Source: Halichoerus grypus (lineage: Eukaryota > Chordata > Mammalia > Carnivora > Phocidae). From it: a DNA stretch of 64,000 nucleotides. The notes beneath the pieces are model-generated. The model was not told where the DNA came from and ran no database searches. It worked only from the letters and a program-made list of their open reading frames with translations. Below are positions 55,491 to 64,000 of this stretch, in pieces. Location: contig NC_135716.1 of assembly GCF_964656455.1 (NCBI RefSeq), positions 112,748,389-112,812,388 of the forward strand. Reading direction: 5' to 3'. Position 1 is the stretch's first letter, and every line of letters begins with the position of its first letter. Made by a program: the position numbers and the translations under genes.

Positions 55491-55792
55491 CCACAAAAAA
55501 TAGCACAAACACCAGCTGTGGCTACAAGTTCTCATAGAAGGGTCCTCTTCTCCTCCCCAACCCCTCAGAACAGGTCTATTTTCCTTTTTTACTCTAGCAG
55601 TGATCGTGGGGGAGTTGCTTCTGGGTTATCCTACCCTAAAGTCTAGCCTAGCCTAGAGTCTCAACTTTGCTGGGGGAGGGCTTCCCATTAGACTCCTTAG
55701 CTTGGGTGTCCCATAAGCCAAAACTATGAAAACTGCCCCTCAGTTTTTCCCTTTTTAGCATACACTCTCAGAGTAAAAGTAGCTTCATTTCT

Positions 55793-55999
55793 TTTCTTTT
55801 TTTTTTTTTAAAGATTTTATTTATTTATTTGACAGAGAGAGACACAGCGAGAGAGGGAACACAAGCAGGTGGAGTGGGAGAGGGAGAAGCAGGCTTCCCG
55901 CCGAGCAGGGAGCCCGATGCGGGGCTCAATCCCAGGACCCTGGGATCATGACCTGAGCCAAAGGCAGCCGCTTAACCGACTGAGCCACCCAGGCGCCCC
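55793..55999 (-). mobile_element. Young SINEC with perfect 16-bp TSD
   Basis: Poly(T), AAAGATTTTATTTATTTATT, GACAGAGAGAGACACAGCGA, CAATCCCAGGACCCTGGGAT and GAGCCACCCAGGCGCC. The TSD AAGTAGCTTCATTTCT is identical at 55777-55792 and 56000-56015. Confidence 0.97.
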
Positions 56000-56015
56000 A
56001 AGTAGCTTCATTTCT

Positions 56016-56329
56016 AAGCTACACCCAGGATTCCTACCTTCATCCAGATTTTGGCCTGATGACATCTTATCGAATGTTAAGATGCTTTTAAGAAGGTATT
56101 TTAAAACATATTTCATCCAGCATTTTTAGTTGTTTTTAGCAGGGGGCTTAGTTCAAATAACATGTCCTCCTATTACTAACAATAACATATAAGTGCTCAA
56201 AAAGATGGTCACTAATATTTTGTCCAGATGGACAAGGACCAGATCTACTAAGATATGCTTGGTCAAGCCTGAGTGCCACACAACTGGGACTTGTTCAACA
56301 GAGTCTCTGAAAGTGTGCTCTTGCACTGT
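56016..56329. other. Non-coding gap
   Basis: Unclassified; may include the left part of the MER5-like element that follows. Confidence 0.45.
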
Positions 56330-56470
56330 CTGCATCCTTTGCCAGAAATACAGATTCTGGACCCCATCCTAGGCCTCCTGATTAGAATTGGGGGGAATCA
56401 AATCAGATCTGCATTTTTATAAGCTCTGTAGGTAATTCTTATGTGCACCGAAGTTCAGAACAATTGAACT
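56330..56470. mobile_element. MER5-like hAT MITE fragment
   Basis: AGAAATACAGATTCTGGACC, CCCCATCCTAGGCCTCCTGA, AGATCTGCATTTTTATAAGC and GGTAATTCTTATGTGCACCG fit the interior and right arm of MER5-type elements. Confidence 0.62.
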
Positions 56471-57334
56471 AAGGCATGGTTCCAAATTAGATCTCATACA
56501 TTCCCAGAAATGCTTCTTTTCTACAGCCTTCCCGCCTGGAATATGCATTAGCCAAGCATTCATTTATAAGAAAGAGATTATTTCTCAGTACATCTTTTCA
56601 TTTTCTTCATATTTATAATACATATTCATAACAGATTCTTAGTAGCATACTTAAATTACCATAAGGAGTGTATAAAACTTTAAAAATCCTAAGAATGCTT
56701 GACAGCATAACCTTCATAAAAATCTAGGAACTGGAAATCCAATTATCAGTTGAATGGGGAATTTAGACCACCAACTGTAATTTAAATCACAAACCTAGTA
56801 TTCCTAACCAGCATAAGCCCTTATGCAGTTGCAACAAAATACGTAAAAACAAAAATAACACAAAACAAAGGCACTTTCTTGATAGATGAAAGCATTATAG
56901 AGTATATGGATTATATTTTTCTATAATGGCATTTTTCTTTGTTTATTTAATACCACGAATATACCCTTAATTTCTTTATTTGAGGTCTTATAAAAAATTT
57001 ATATTCCAATAACCTCTGATTCCCGTGTAAGTTCAACTTTGGAAAGAACTACAAAAGATGGTAATTTATTATAGCCTAAAAATATCCTTATTAGCACATA
57101 CTTTTTTTCTTAGCATTTAGAAATTCCTATGGATGGATACGTGATAAAATAGCATAGGAATATTAATGGTAGGATCTGGGAAGCAGTGTATGGGTGTTCA
57201 CTATAACGTTCTTTCAACTTTTTTTGTGTTTGAAAGGTTTCATGACTCAATTTTTGTGATAAAAGGGATCAATAGCCACATATATGGCTAAGACCTCTAT
57301 CTTGGTCAGTAACAACTCTACCACATGCCCTGCC
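56471..57334. other. AT-rich non-coding stretch
   Basis: Nothing recognised with confidence. Confidence 0.5.
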
Positions 57335-57645
57335 ACACTGCTCCCTGATCCTAGGGCATCCTTCTCCTCCCTTGTTCCCCTGACTAAAGTCTACACTTTC
57401 TTTAAGACTCTATTCAAAGATAGGGACTTTTCTGATACCCCCACCCCAGCCCATGGTCTGGGCACGGCCTCCCTCTTCTGTATTGCAGTGTGTACACACC
57501 ACACTTGTAGCTCTTATTAGTTTGTTAGTTAGTTTACATGGCCTAGATCCCTATGTCACTGTAAGCTTGCAGAGGGCATGGACTGTGTTGTCTCATCCCT
57601 ATGTTCCCAGGGCCCAGGCCAGGTCTGGACTCAACTCTTTTCCCT
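57335..57645 (+). mobile_element. L2 3' region without terminal tail
   Basis: CACTTTCTTTAAGACTCTAT, ACTTTTCTGATACCCCCACC, GTAGCTCTTATTAGTTTGTT, TGTAAGCTTGCAGAGGGCAT and CATCCCTATGTTCCCAGGGC follow L2 in order. The final AATAAATG part is missing. Frames of 78 and 72 codons here derive from it. Confidence 0.65.
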
Positions 57646-58711
57646 ACTTTTATTTTTCTTTTATCTTCTGATACCATATTGTTTACTCTGAACCAATCAT
57701 CTACAGGTTATGCTGTTAAAACAATTTGTCTATAGCTAAGTGGGTTTTTATTTTCCTTTGCTTTAAAAAAAATTAATTTAGATTTGGAACAATCTGAATT
57801 TTGTTGCTTTCTCTCTATCTAGAGATTATTTCTAAGTTTAGCTGTCAGTGACAAAGCTTTGTCTACATTTTGTCTTTATATTCTGAAGACCAGAGTTTCA
57901 TGAAAGATAACTTGTTTGTTTGTTGTTGTTTTTGGTTTTTTTTTTTTGAAAGGTAACTTTTTAATTTTTTTTTTCCTTTTCTTCTTTGAACAGTAATTAG
58001 GCACAAAGGACATCTGAATGATCCCCTCAAATATTAACATTTATGCTTATAATTTAGTATGAAAAAAATTGTCCTGTCTAGAAAACAAAGTGAAGTCTCA
58101 GGTTTGTCCTATAAAGTTTTACAGTACATAAAAAGTGACAGCAAAAAACCCTTGAGATTTAAAATTTTCTTTATTTTTGCTATTTTCCTAAATGGTTGTT
58201 TAATGCAAAAACTCTCCTATATATTTGGTTGAACAATGTAAAACTACTGATTGTCTACTATTTTTGACTTACAAAAAAATGGGAATTTCATATTGTTCAA
58301 TCTAAAAGTTCCCTCATTTAATCACATATAATCTTGGTCTCTTTGAGAAATACTTTCCATTGTTTTGTTTGTTTTATCTGTCTTTCCATGGACACTTTCT
58401 ATGTGGTAAAGTGTTCATGGCTATCAAATGTATTTTTTGTTCTTAGTGGTAAAACGAACAAGTTATTTCTGTTTCTCCTTTACATTTATAAAATGATTTT
58501 TTTTAATGTAAGCCATATGCGGTTGTGTAGATTAAATTCTAAGAGATTACTTTTGTTTTAAAACCTTTCTTCTTTAAACAGTTCTCTTATTTTTGCTTCC
58601 TTCTCTATGCTTGAATGAGGGACATCTGTTTCTGTTTTCAGTCTTCTTTTGTTACATGACAAAGTAGAATATCAAAGTTCTCCTTCTTCAACAAGAAAAG
58701 AATGCTTTAAT
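57646..58711. other. AT-rich non-coding stretch
   Basis: Unclassified, with several T-runs (for example near 57939 and 57963). Confidence 0.5.
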
Positions 58712-59378
58712 TTTGTTTTTTATTTCCTTTTATTTATTTTCACTGCTTTAAGAATTACAAATATTATATGAAAAGAATGAACTGCTCCCTGAAAAAATCT
58801 AAACAATAAGAAGTACAAAGTGAAAGCACCTCTCTCATCTGCCCTGTTCCTACTTCCTAGGCGTAACCACTGATAATAGTTGGTGTGTATCCTTCGAGAC
58901 TTTTTCCTATGCACATACATTTATGTGCATATATGAACATATATATGCATATGTCTGTATCATAGAAAAGGGATCATACTAAACAGATTATTATGCAACT
59001 TGATTTTTAACCCACTAATAAATCATGAATACATTTCCAGGTTACTACACACAGATCCATTTTTATTGACTACTATTTTATGAGTGTGGCATAATTTATT
59101 CAATCACCCACCCCATTGATGGAGATTTAGATAATTTCCAATATTTTGCTAAAACATTAAAGGCTGCAATGAACATTGACATACATGACTCGATTCTTTC
59201 TGTGGCATAGATTCCAAGAGATGAATTTAACCGAGTCAACAGTCTATATATTTAAACCTTTCAGAGGTGCTGCCAAGTTGCTCTCCAAAAAGGACATTGT
59301 ACCAATTTACACTGCTTCCAACACTGTATAAGAGAACTCTTTTCCCCTCTCTTGCTTTTATTAGAAATTACCAGTCTT

Positions 59379-59575
59379 GGGGCACCTGGTGGCTCAGTCG
59401 TTAAGTGTCTGCCTTCGGCTCAGGTCATGATCCCAGGGTCCTGGGATCGAGCCCCACGTCTGGCTCCCTGCTCAGCAGGGAGACTGCTTCTTCCTCTCCT
59501 ACTCCCCCTGCTTGTGTTCCCTCTCTCAGTGTGTCTCTCTCTGTCAAATAAATAAAATCTTTAAAAAAGAAAAAA
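59379..59575 (+). mobile_element. SINEC with perfect 16-bp TSD, in L1
   Basis: GGGGCACCTGGTGGCTCAGT, GGTCCTGGGATCGAGCCCC, CT-rich linker and CAAATAAATAAAATC tail. TSD AGAAATTACCAGTCTT at 59363-59378 and 59576-59591. Confidence 0.97.
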
Positions 59576-59732
59576 AGAAATTACCAGTCTTTAACATTTT
59601 TACTAATCTGATAGGCACAACCTGATATCTCTTTGTAATTTTTCTGTATTGTTTTCCTAATCACTGGTGAGATTAAGCGTTTTTAAAGAATCATTTGTAT
59701 TCTTTCCTTTATAAATTGCCTGTTCATATCCT

Positions 59733-60269
59733 ATATGAGTTATCTATTGCTGTATAACAAATTAGCACAAATTTAATGGCTTAAAACCCACACATTTATC
59801 ATCGCCCAGTTTCTGTGGATCTGGGCATGTCTTAGCAGAGTCCTCTCCTTCAAGGTTTCTCACAAGGCTATGGTTTCATTTGAAGGTTTATCTGAGGAAG
59901 GATCCACTTCTAAGCTCATGTGGTTGTTCGTGGAATTCAGTTTCTTGAAGGCTGCTGGACTGAGAGCCTCAGTTCCTGTTTGCTATTGGCCAGAAGCCAT
60001 TCTCATTTCCTTGTCATGTGGGTCTGTCCAACATGGCAGCTTGACTCATCAAAGCATGCAATCTAAGAGGCAATAGAGGGAGTCAGCTAGCAAGATGGAA
60101 GTCACAGTCTTATGTAACCTAATCACAGAAGTGACATCTCATCATCACTGCTGTATTTTACTGGTTAATAGCAAGTCATAGGTCTGCCCACACTCAGGAG
60201 TTCACACAAGGGGTATAAATATCAGGAGATAGAGATTACTAGAGACCATTTTAGAGTCTTCCTGCCACA
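59733..60269 (+). mobile_element. Ancient interspersed repeat inserted in L1, class unassigned
   Basis: Head TGAGTTATCTATTGCTGTAT, ACAAATTAGCACAAATTTAA, TGGCTTAAAACCCACACATT; middle GATCCACTTCTAAGCTCATG; end GAGATAGAGATTACTAGAG and TCTTCCTGCCACA. This familiar old repeat begins TG and ends CA in one reading, which would fit an LTR. Flanks CATATCCT and CATGTCCT may be an 8-bp TSD with one mismatch, which would fit a DNA element instead. Confidence 0.55.
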
Positions 60270-60311
60270 TGTCCTTTGCCCATTTTTCAATTGGGTTGTC
60301 TTTTTTTAATT

Positions 60312-60540
60312 TTCTTTTTTCTTTTTTTAAGATTTTATTTATTTGAGAGAGAGAGAAAAGAGAGAGAGCACAAGCAAGGAGGAGGGGCAGAGGGAGAGGG
60401 AGAAGCAGATCATGCTCCCCTCCCTGCCCCCCCCCCCCCCAGCTGAGCAGGAAGCCTGAAGCCAGGCTCAATCCCAGGGCCCTGGGATCATGACCTGAGC
60501 CAAAGGCAGATGCTTAACCAACTGAGCCATGCAGACACCC
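60312..60540 (-). mobile_element. SINEC with C14 run
   Basis: Poly(T), AAGATTTTATTTATTTGAGA, GA-rich linker, a C14 run at 60427-60440, CAATCCCAGGGCCCTGGGAT and AACTGAGCCATGCAGACACC. Confidence 0.94.
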
Positions 60541-60625
60541 TATTTATTGATTTTTCAGAGCCCTTTATATACTATAGAAATAATTGTGTGGTGGTGGTGT
60601 ATGTGTCTGAGCATAAGTGTGTGGA

Positions 60626-60660
60626 GATGATAGATAGATAGATAGATAGACAGATAGGAA
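60626..60660. repeat. (GATA)n microsatellite
   Basis: GATGATAGATAGATAGATAG continuing to ACAGATAGG, about eight units. Probably polymorphic. Confidence 0.95.
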
Positions 60661-60812
60661 GGAGAGAGAGAGAGAGAATTTTCTCCAAATGTTTAGGTAT
60701 TTAGTTTTTATGTAGTTGGTCTTGTAAATCTTTTCTTTTATAACATCTTTTATTTCTTCTTTAAGGTCATATTGTTGCTAACAGTTTTTAAAAATGATCT
60801 TTTCTACTTTTT

Positions 60813-60913
60813 TCTATTATTATGTAATCTCTACACCCAATGTGGGGCTCAAACTCATGACCCCAAGATCAAGAGTTGCATGCCCTACCAACTGAGTCAG
60901 TCGGATGCCCCAT
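60813..60913 (-). mobile_element. SINEC2-type copy with perfect 16-bp TSD
   Basis: TCTATTATTATGTAATCTCT, ACACCCAATGTGGGGCTCAA, ATGACCCCAAGATCAAGAGT and CAACTGAGTCAGTCGGATGC. TSD ATCTTTTCTACTTTTT at 60797-60812 and 60914-60929. Confidence 0.94.
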
Positions 60914-61085
60914 ATCTTTTCTACTTTTTACTTTTGTAAAGATATATTTTGATCATTAAGTCAAATGGAATTGATTTTTTCATGATATGCAAAGCAAACA
61001 TCTACTTTTGCCAAAAGAATGTCAATTTACCTAGCACCATTTACCAAACAGTCCATTTATTTGATTTTTAAGAATTAACTGCTTT

Positions 61086-61904
61086 TTAAAGGGTTTATAT
61101 ATATATATACATGCCTAACTTATTCATATTATAGGAAGATACACTAATAGTTTCTGAAATAAAGTTTGTGTTTTGCTTTCTGAGATATCCTTTAAGGTTA
61201 GTCTAAGTGCTTTTAACCAACTGACTAGAGATATGTTGGAGAGATAATGGGTCTGGGTTATCCTGTCTGATAGTTACAATTGTGAACCTGGGGTGAGTTA
61301 CTACCCATTTTTTGCCCAACTATGTTTAGCACTGTGCTTGGTCCGTACTTAGTGCTCAATAAACAGCAAACGGTGCTTACTAGTGCTACATGCCCCTCTG
61401 CTTCTACTTGATCTCTCCCTTTCCTGTGCATTCATGGATTTGAGGAATATCCAATACATATGTTCCAACAATTGCCCATTTTTTTACATGATGACAAAAT
61501 GCCAAGTTGAAATATAAAACCTCAACTAAGCCAGGAAGTTAGAATAAGGTAAATACCAAGAATCTTGACCCGAAATGAAGTTCTTTTGAATGATTACTCA
61601 AACCCAAACCTGTGTAGGGATAGTTAACTTAATTACCAGACAGCAGGGTCTACCGTTTTGCACAATTCTGGGAAACACACCATGCCCATTCTCTTCTATG
61701 CAGAGGAGTATATTTGGAGTTGTACATCACAGGGGCCCTTTGAGCATAGGTCTGAGATAAAGTTCCATTTGTGAGAATTGTAAAATTGCAATGATGTGTT
61801 TTCATAATTTTGTTCTAACAGATTACGTTGTGCTTTGAACATTATTGAACAATGCCACATTCCTGGAGAAGCAGTTATACCTGACTGGTTAATAGTTGGG
61901 GCCT
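61086..61904. other. Non-coding stretch
   Basis: A short (TA)6 run at about 61098-61110. Bases 61320-61375 (TAGCACTGTGCTTGGTCCGT, AGTGCTCAATAAACAGC) look like an L2/MIR tail. Nothing else recognised. Confidence 0.45.
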
Positions 61905-62005
61905 CAGGAGCCAGTGTGCTAAGTTTGGAACCCTCTTCTATCACTTATTATCTATGTGATCTTGGGCAAATTACTTGCCTCCTTATACCCCAGTATCCTT
62001 TTCTG
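61905..62005 (+). mobile_element. MIR fragment
   Basis: CAGGAGCCAGTGTGCTAAGT, ATCACTTATTATCTATGTGA, TCTTGGGCAAATTACTTGCC and CCAGTATCCTTTTCTGTAAA. Confidence 0.8.
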
Positions 62006-62839
62006 TAAAATCAAGAAAAATCTATTTATCTATCATCTATTTTTTTATCTATCAATTGGGGGAACTATCATATAACAAAAGAGAATACAGACACAACACA
62101 ACTCCTTGCCTCAAAGGCTTACAATCCTTTCAGAAGACACTCATGCAAAGACAATTACAAGATGGTATGATAATTGTTGAAAGAGAGGTCTCTGCAAAGT
62201 TCAGTTAGAGCATGGAAAAGAGTGCCTAAGTCTAAATACCATCCACAAGCTAATGACTTCAAGTTTCACATTTCTAATCTTGACCTCTCTCTTGCTCCAG
62301 GCATATACAAAAAACTATTTGATATTTTCTCTTTGATGCCTCGAAGGCATAAATTCAACACAGTATAAACAGAACTATTGATTTTTTACCCCAAACCTGC
62401 CCCTCCCCCCAGCTTCCTTGTCTTAGTAAATGGCACCACCAACCATTCAAGCCAAAAACTTGGAGCAAGCTCTGGGAAAGGAGTCAAGGAATCAAGAAAT
62501 TAAGAAGAAGGGCTGGATCTAAGGAATATTTAATAGATTTTTATCTCCAGGCTAATCTATCAGCAAAGGCTTTGATCTTACTTTCAGGATATCTTTCCAG
62601 TCTGTCTGCTTTGCTCCTTCTCCATGGCTACCATTCTCAGCCAGACCTCCTCCTTCTCCCACTGGACTGCTGGCATGGCTCTTCCTGCTTATGCTTCTAT
62701 AGTCTACTCTCTGCTTATGCTTCTATAGTCTACTCTCCATCAGCAGCCTCATCTTGGTCCACAATTCCCCTCAGTGCTGCTCTCCCACTACACTGGCATC
62801 TTTTTATTTTTTGGAACAGGCTAAGTTCCAGGACCTTTT
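62006..62839. other. Non-coding stretch
   Basis: A CTAT-rich patch at 62018-62058, then unclassified sequence with a 26-bp tandem duplication at 62685-62736. Confidence 0.5.
62685..62736. repeat. 26-bp perfect tandem duplication
   Basis: The 26-mer beginning CTGCTTATGCTTCTATAG and ending TACTCT occurs twice in direct succession without mismatch. It lies inside a 147-codon chance frame. Confidence 0.95.
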
Positions 62840-63325
62840 CACCTCTGACTGGACTGCCCTTCATAGCTCATCAATATGGCCAGCTCATTCTCATCCTACA
62901 GATCTGCCCTCAAAGCTTTTTCAGGCTACCCTACCTAAAGTTGCTGTTTCTGCGTCAAAACACTCTGTATCATGTCAATCTATTCATTTCCTTCATAGCA
63001 TTTATCACAATGTGAACTTAATTATGTGTTTGCTTGCTTATTTATGTTCTTCCCCCTCTCCTCTCAACTGGAGTGGAAGCTCCATGAAAACTTGGGCTTT
63101 TAATTTTTTAAGACTTTATTTTTTTTTAAGATTTTACTTTTTTTAAGTAATCTGTACACCCAATGTGGGGCTCAAACTTACAACCCTGAGATCAAAAGTC
63201 ACACACTCTACCGACTGAGCCAACCAGGCGCCCCTGGGCTTTTAATGTCTTATTCACAGCACCTAGAACAGTGCCTGGCACATAGAAGGTGCTAAATAAA
63301 TATTTATTGAGTGAATAAAATAGAA
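62840..63325 (+). mobile_element. L2 3' end, split by SINEC2
   Basis: ATCTGCCCTCAAAGCTTTTT, GCTACCCTACCTAAAGTTGC, CTCTGTATCATGTCAATCTA, GGAAGCTCCATGAAAACTTG, then after the SINE ACAGTGCCTGGCACATAGAA and AAATAAATATTTATTGAGTG. The complete L2 3' end is present and well preserved. The 147- and 130-codon frames here are by-products. Confidence 0.85.
63105..63234 (-). mobile_element. SINEC2-type copy in L2
   Basis: TTTTTAAGATTTTACTTTTT, AAGTAATCTGTACACCCAAT, GTGGGGCTCAAACTTACAAC and ACTGAGCCAACCAGGCGCCC. TSD TGGGCTTTTAAT at 63093-63104 and 63235-63246. Confidence 0.95.
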
Positions 63326-63502
63326 ACTGCCCATGGGTTTTCAATGAGGTTTTCATAGAGAAAGTAGCTTCTGGTCAGGACATGTGTGATGGATAGTTTG
63401 GGAACAGAGAATGTTGACATTTTTACACTATGCTAAGGAGCTTAGATTTTATCCTTTGTATGACTGGAGGCACTGATTAGCTTTGAACAGTGAATTCTTG
63501 TG

Positions 63503-64000
63503 TATTAGTTCTCTATTGATAGCACAGCAAATGACCGCAATTTAAAACGACACCTGAAAGTTAGATGTCCGACATAGGTCTCATTGGGCTGAAATAAAGG
63601 TGCCAGCAGGGCTGTGTTTCTTCTTAGAGGTTCCAGGCAAGAATCTGTTCTCAAGATCATTCATGTTATTGGCCAGAATTTAGCCCTTTATGGTTAAGGG
63701 ACTAAGATCTCCGTTTCCCTGCCGCTGTTGTGGTTGGCGGGGGGGGGCACCCTTAACCCCTAGAGGCTTGGGTGCCTGCTCTCAGAGCCAGTAACAGCAT
63801 GTCAAATCCTTCTCTTGCTTGATATCTCTCTGACTTCCCCTTTGGTCATATCTCTCTTCTTTCTCTTCCAATCTATATCTCTCTGACTCCAGCTGGAGAA
63901 AGTTCTCTACTTTTGAGGGCTGATGTGATAAGATTGGGCCCACATGGATACTCCAGGACAAACTCCCTATCATGAGGTTTAAAACCTTAATTGCTTGCCA
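63503..64000 (+). mobile_element. Ancient interspersed repeat, runs off the window
   Basis: TATTAGTTCTCTATTGATAG, GCAAATGACCGCAATTTAAA, GTCTCATTGGGCTGAAATAA, GGTGCCAGCAGGGCTGTGTT and, near the edge, ATCATGAGGTTTAAAACCTT. The head resembles that of 59733-60269. Family not assigned; the right end is outside the window. Confidence 0.5.

Larger units (their letters stand above)
58712..61085 (-). mobile_element. Old L1 (L1M type) split by later insertions
   Basis: Parts at 58712-59378, 59576-59732, 60270-60311, 60541-60812 and 60914-61085 are consecutive in an old reverse L1: ATCATGAATACATTTCCAGG, GGCTGCAATGAACATTGACA, GTACCAATTTACACTGCTTC, AACCTGATATCTCTTTGTAA, TTTGCCCATTTTTCAATTGG, and finally AATGGAATTGATTTTTTCAT with CCTAGCACCATTTACCAAAC. 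Four mobile elements and a (GATA)n tract split it. No coding capacity. Confidence 0.72.

Noticed and set aside
62572..63146. Open frames of 147 and 130 codons
   Set aside because: They run through the tandem duplication and the L2 3' end in two different frames; they are repeat artefacts.

Overview
This window looks like ordinary non-coding nuclear DNA from a carnivoran mammal. The main clue is about twenty copies of the tRNA-Lys-derived carnivore SINE (Can-SINE/SINEC), on both strands. They have the usual box A/B-like head, a pyrimidine-rich middle, an AATAAA-rich tail and, in many cases, intact target-site duplications (TSDs). The subfamilies resemble those of arctoid carnivores (bears, seals, mustelids and relatives). 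I see no copy of the dog-type SINEC_Cf, so an arctoid is my inference; the species cannot be read from this sequence. No protein-coding exon, processed pseudogene, functional tRNA or rRNA gene, CpG island or CRISPR array could be supported. The open reading frames are short (154 codons at most), show no recognisable domain, or are relics of LINE proteins.

Layout. Bases 1-9 kb hold SINECs, MIRs, a fragmentary L1 that keeps the inter-ORF region and a 3' end but little of ORF2, a tiny L1 3' end with a 14-bp TSD, and a 135-bp block present twice about 1.2 kb apart. Bases 9-16 kb are MIR/L2-rich and include a three-level nest (MIR containing SINEC2 containing SINEC). Bases 16.3-17.8 kb are a 1.46-kb hAT-type DNA transposon with a perfect 8-bp TSD. 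Bases 18-34 kb are mixed unique DNA with SINECs, paired MIRs, a palindromic MITE, MER5-like fragments and a probable retroviral LTR near 32 kb. Bases 35-39.9 kb are three successive same-strand L1 copies, split by a solo LTR and by an unclassified segment plus a SINEC. Bases 46-47 kb (minus), 53.5-54.1 kb (plus) and 62.8-63.3 kb (plus) are L2 fragments, two of them from the protein-coding part. Bases 48.8-51 kb are a minus-strand L1 with an oppositely oriented ORF2 piece inside. Bases 58.7-61.1 kb are an old minus-strand L1 split by four later insertions.

Nothing acts as an operon or pathway. The window is best read as a layered record of transposon insertion: MIR and L2 oldest, then L1M-type, hAT and LTR elements, then SINECs. 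I found no convincing previously undescribed biological system. The items most worth checking are the 135-bp duplication, the unclassified segments inside L1s, the solo LTR, the full-length hAT copy, and the repeat-poor stretches that could hold regulatory elements. Family names come from recognition by eye; RepeatMasker against a carnivore library would settle them.
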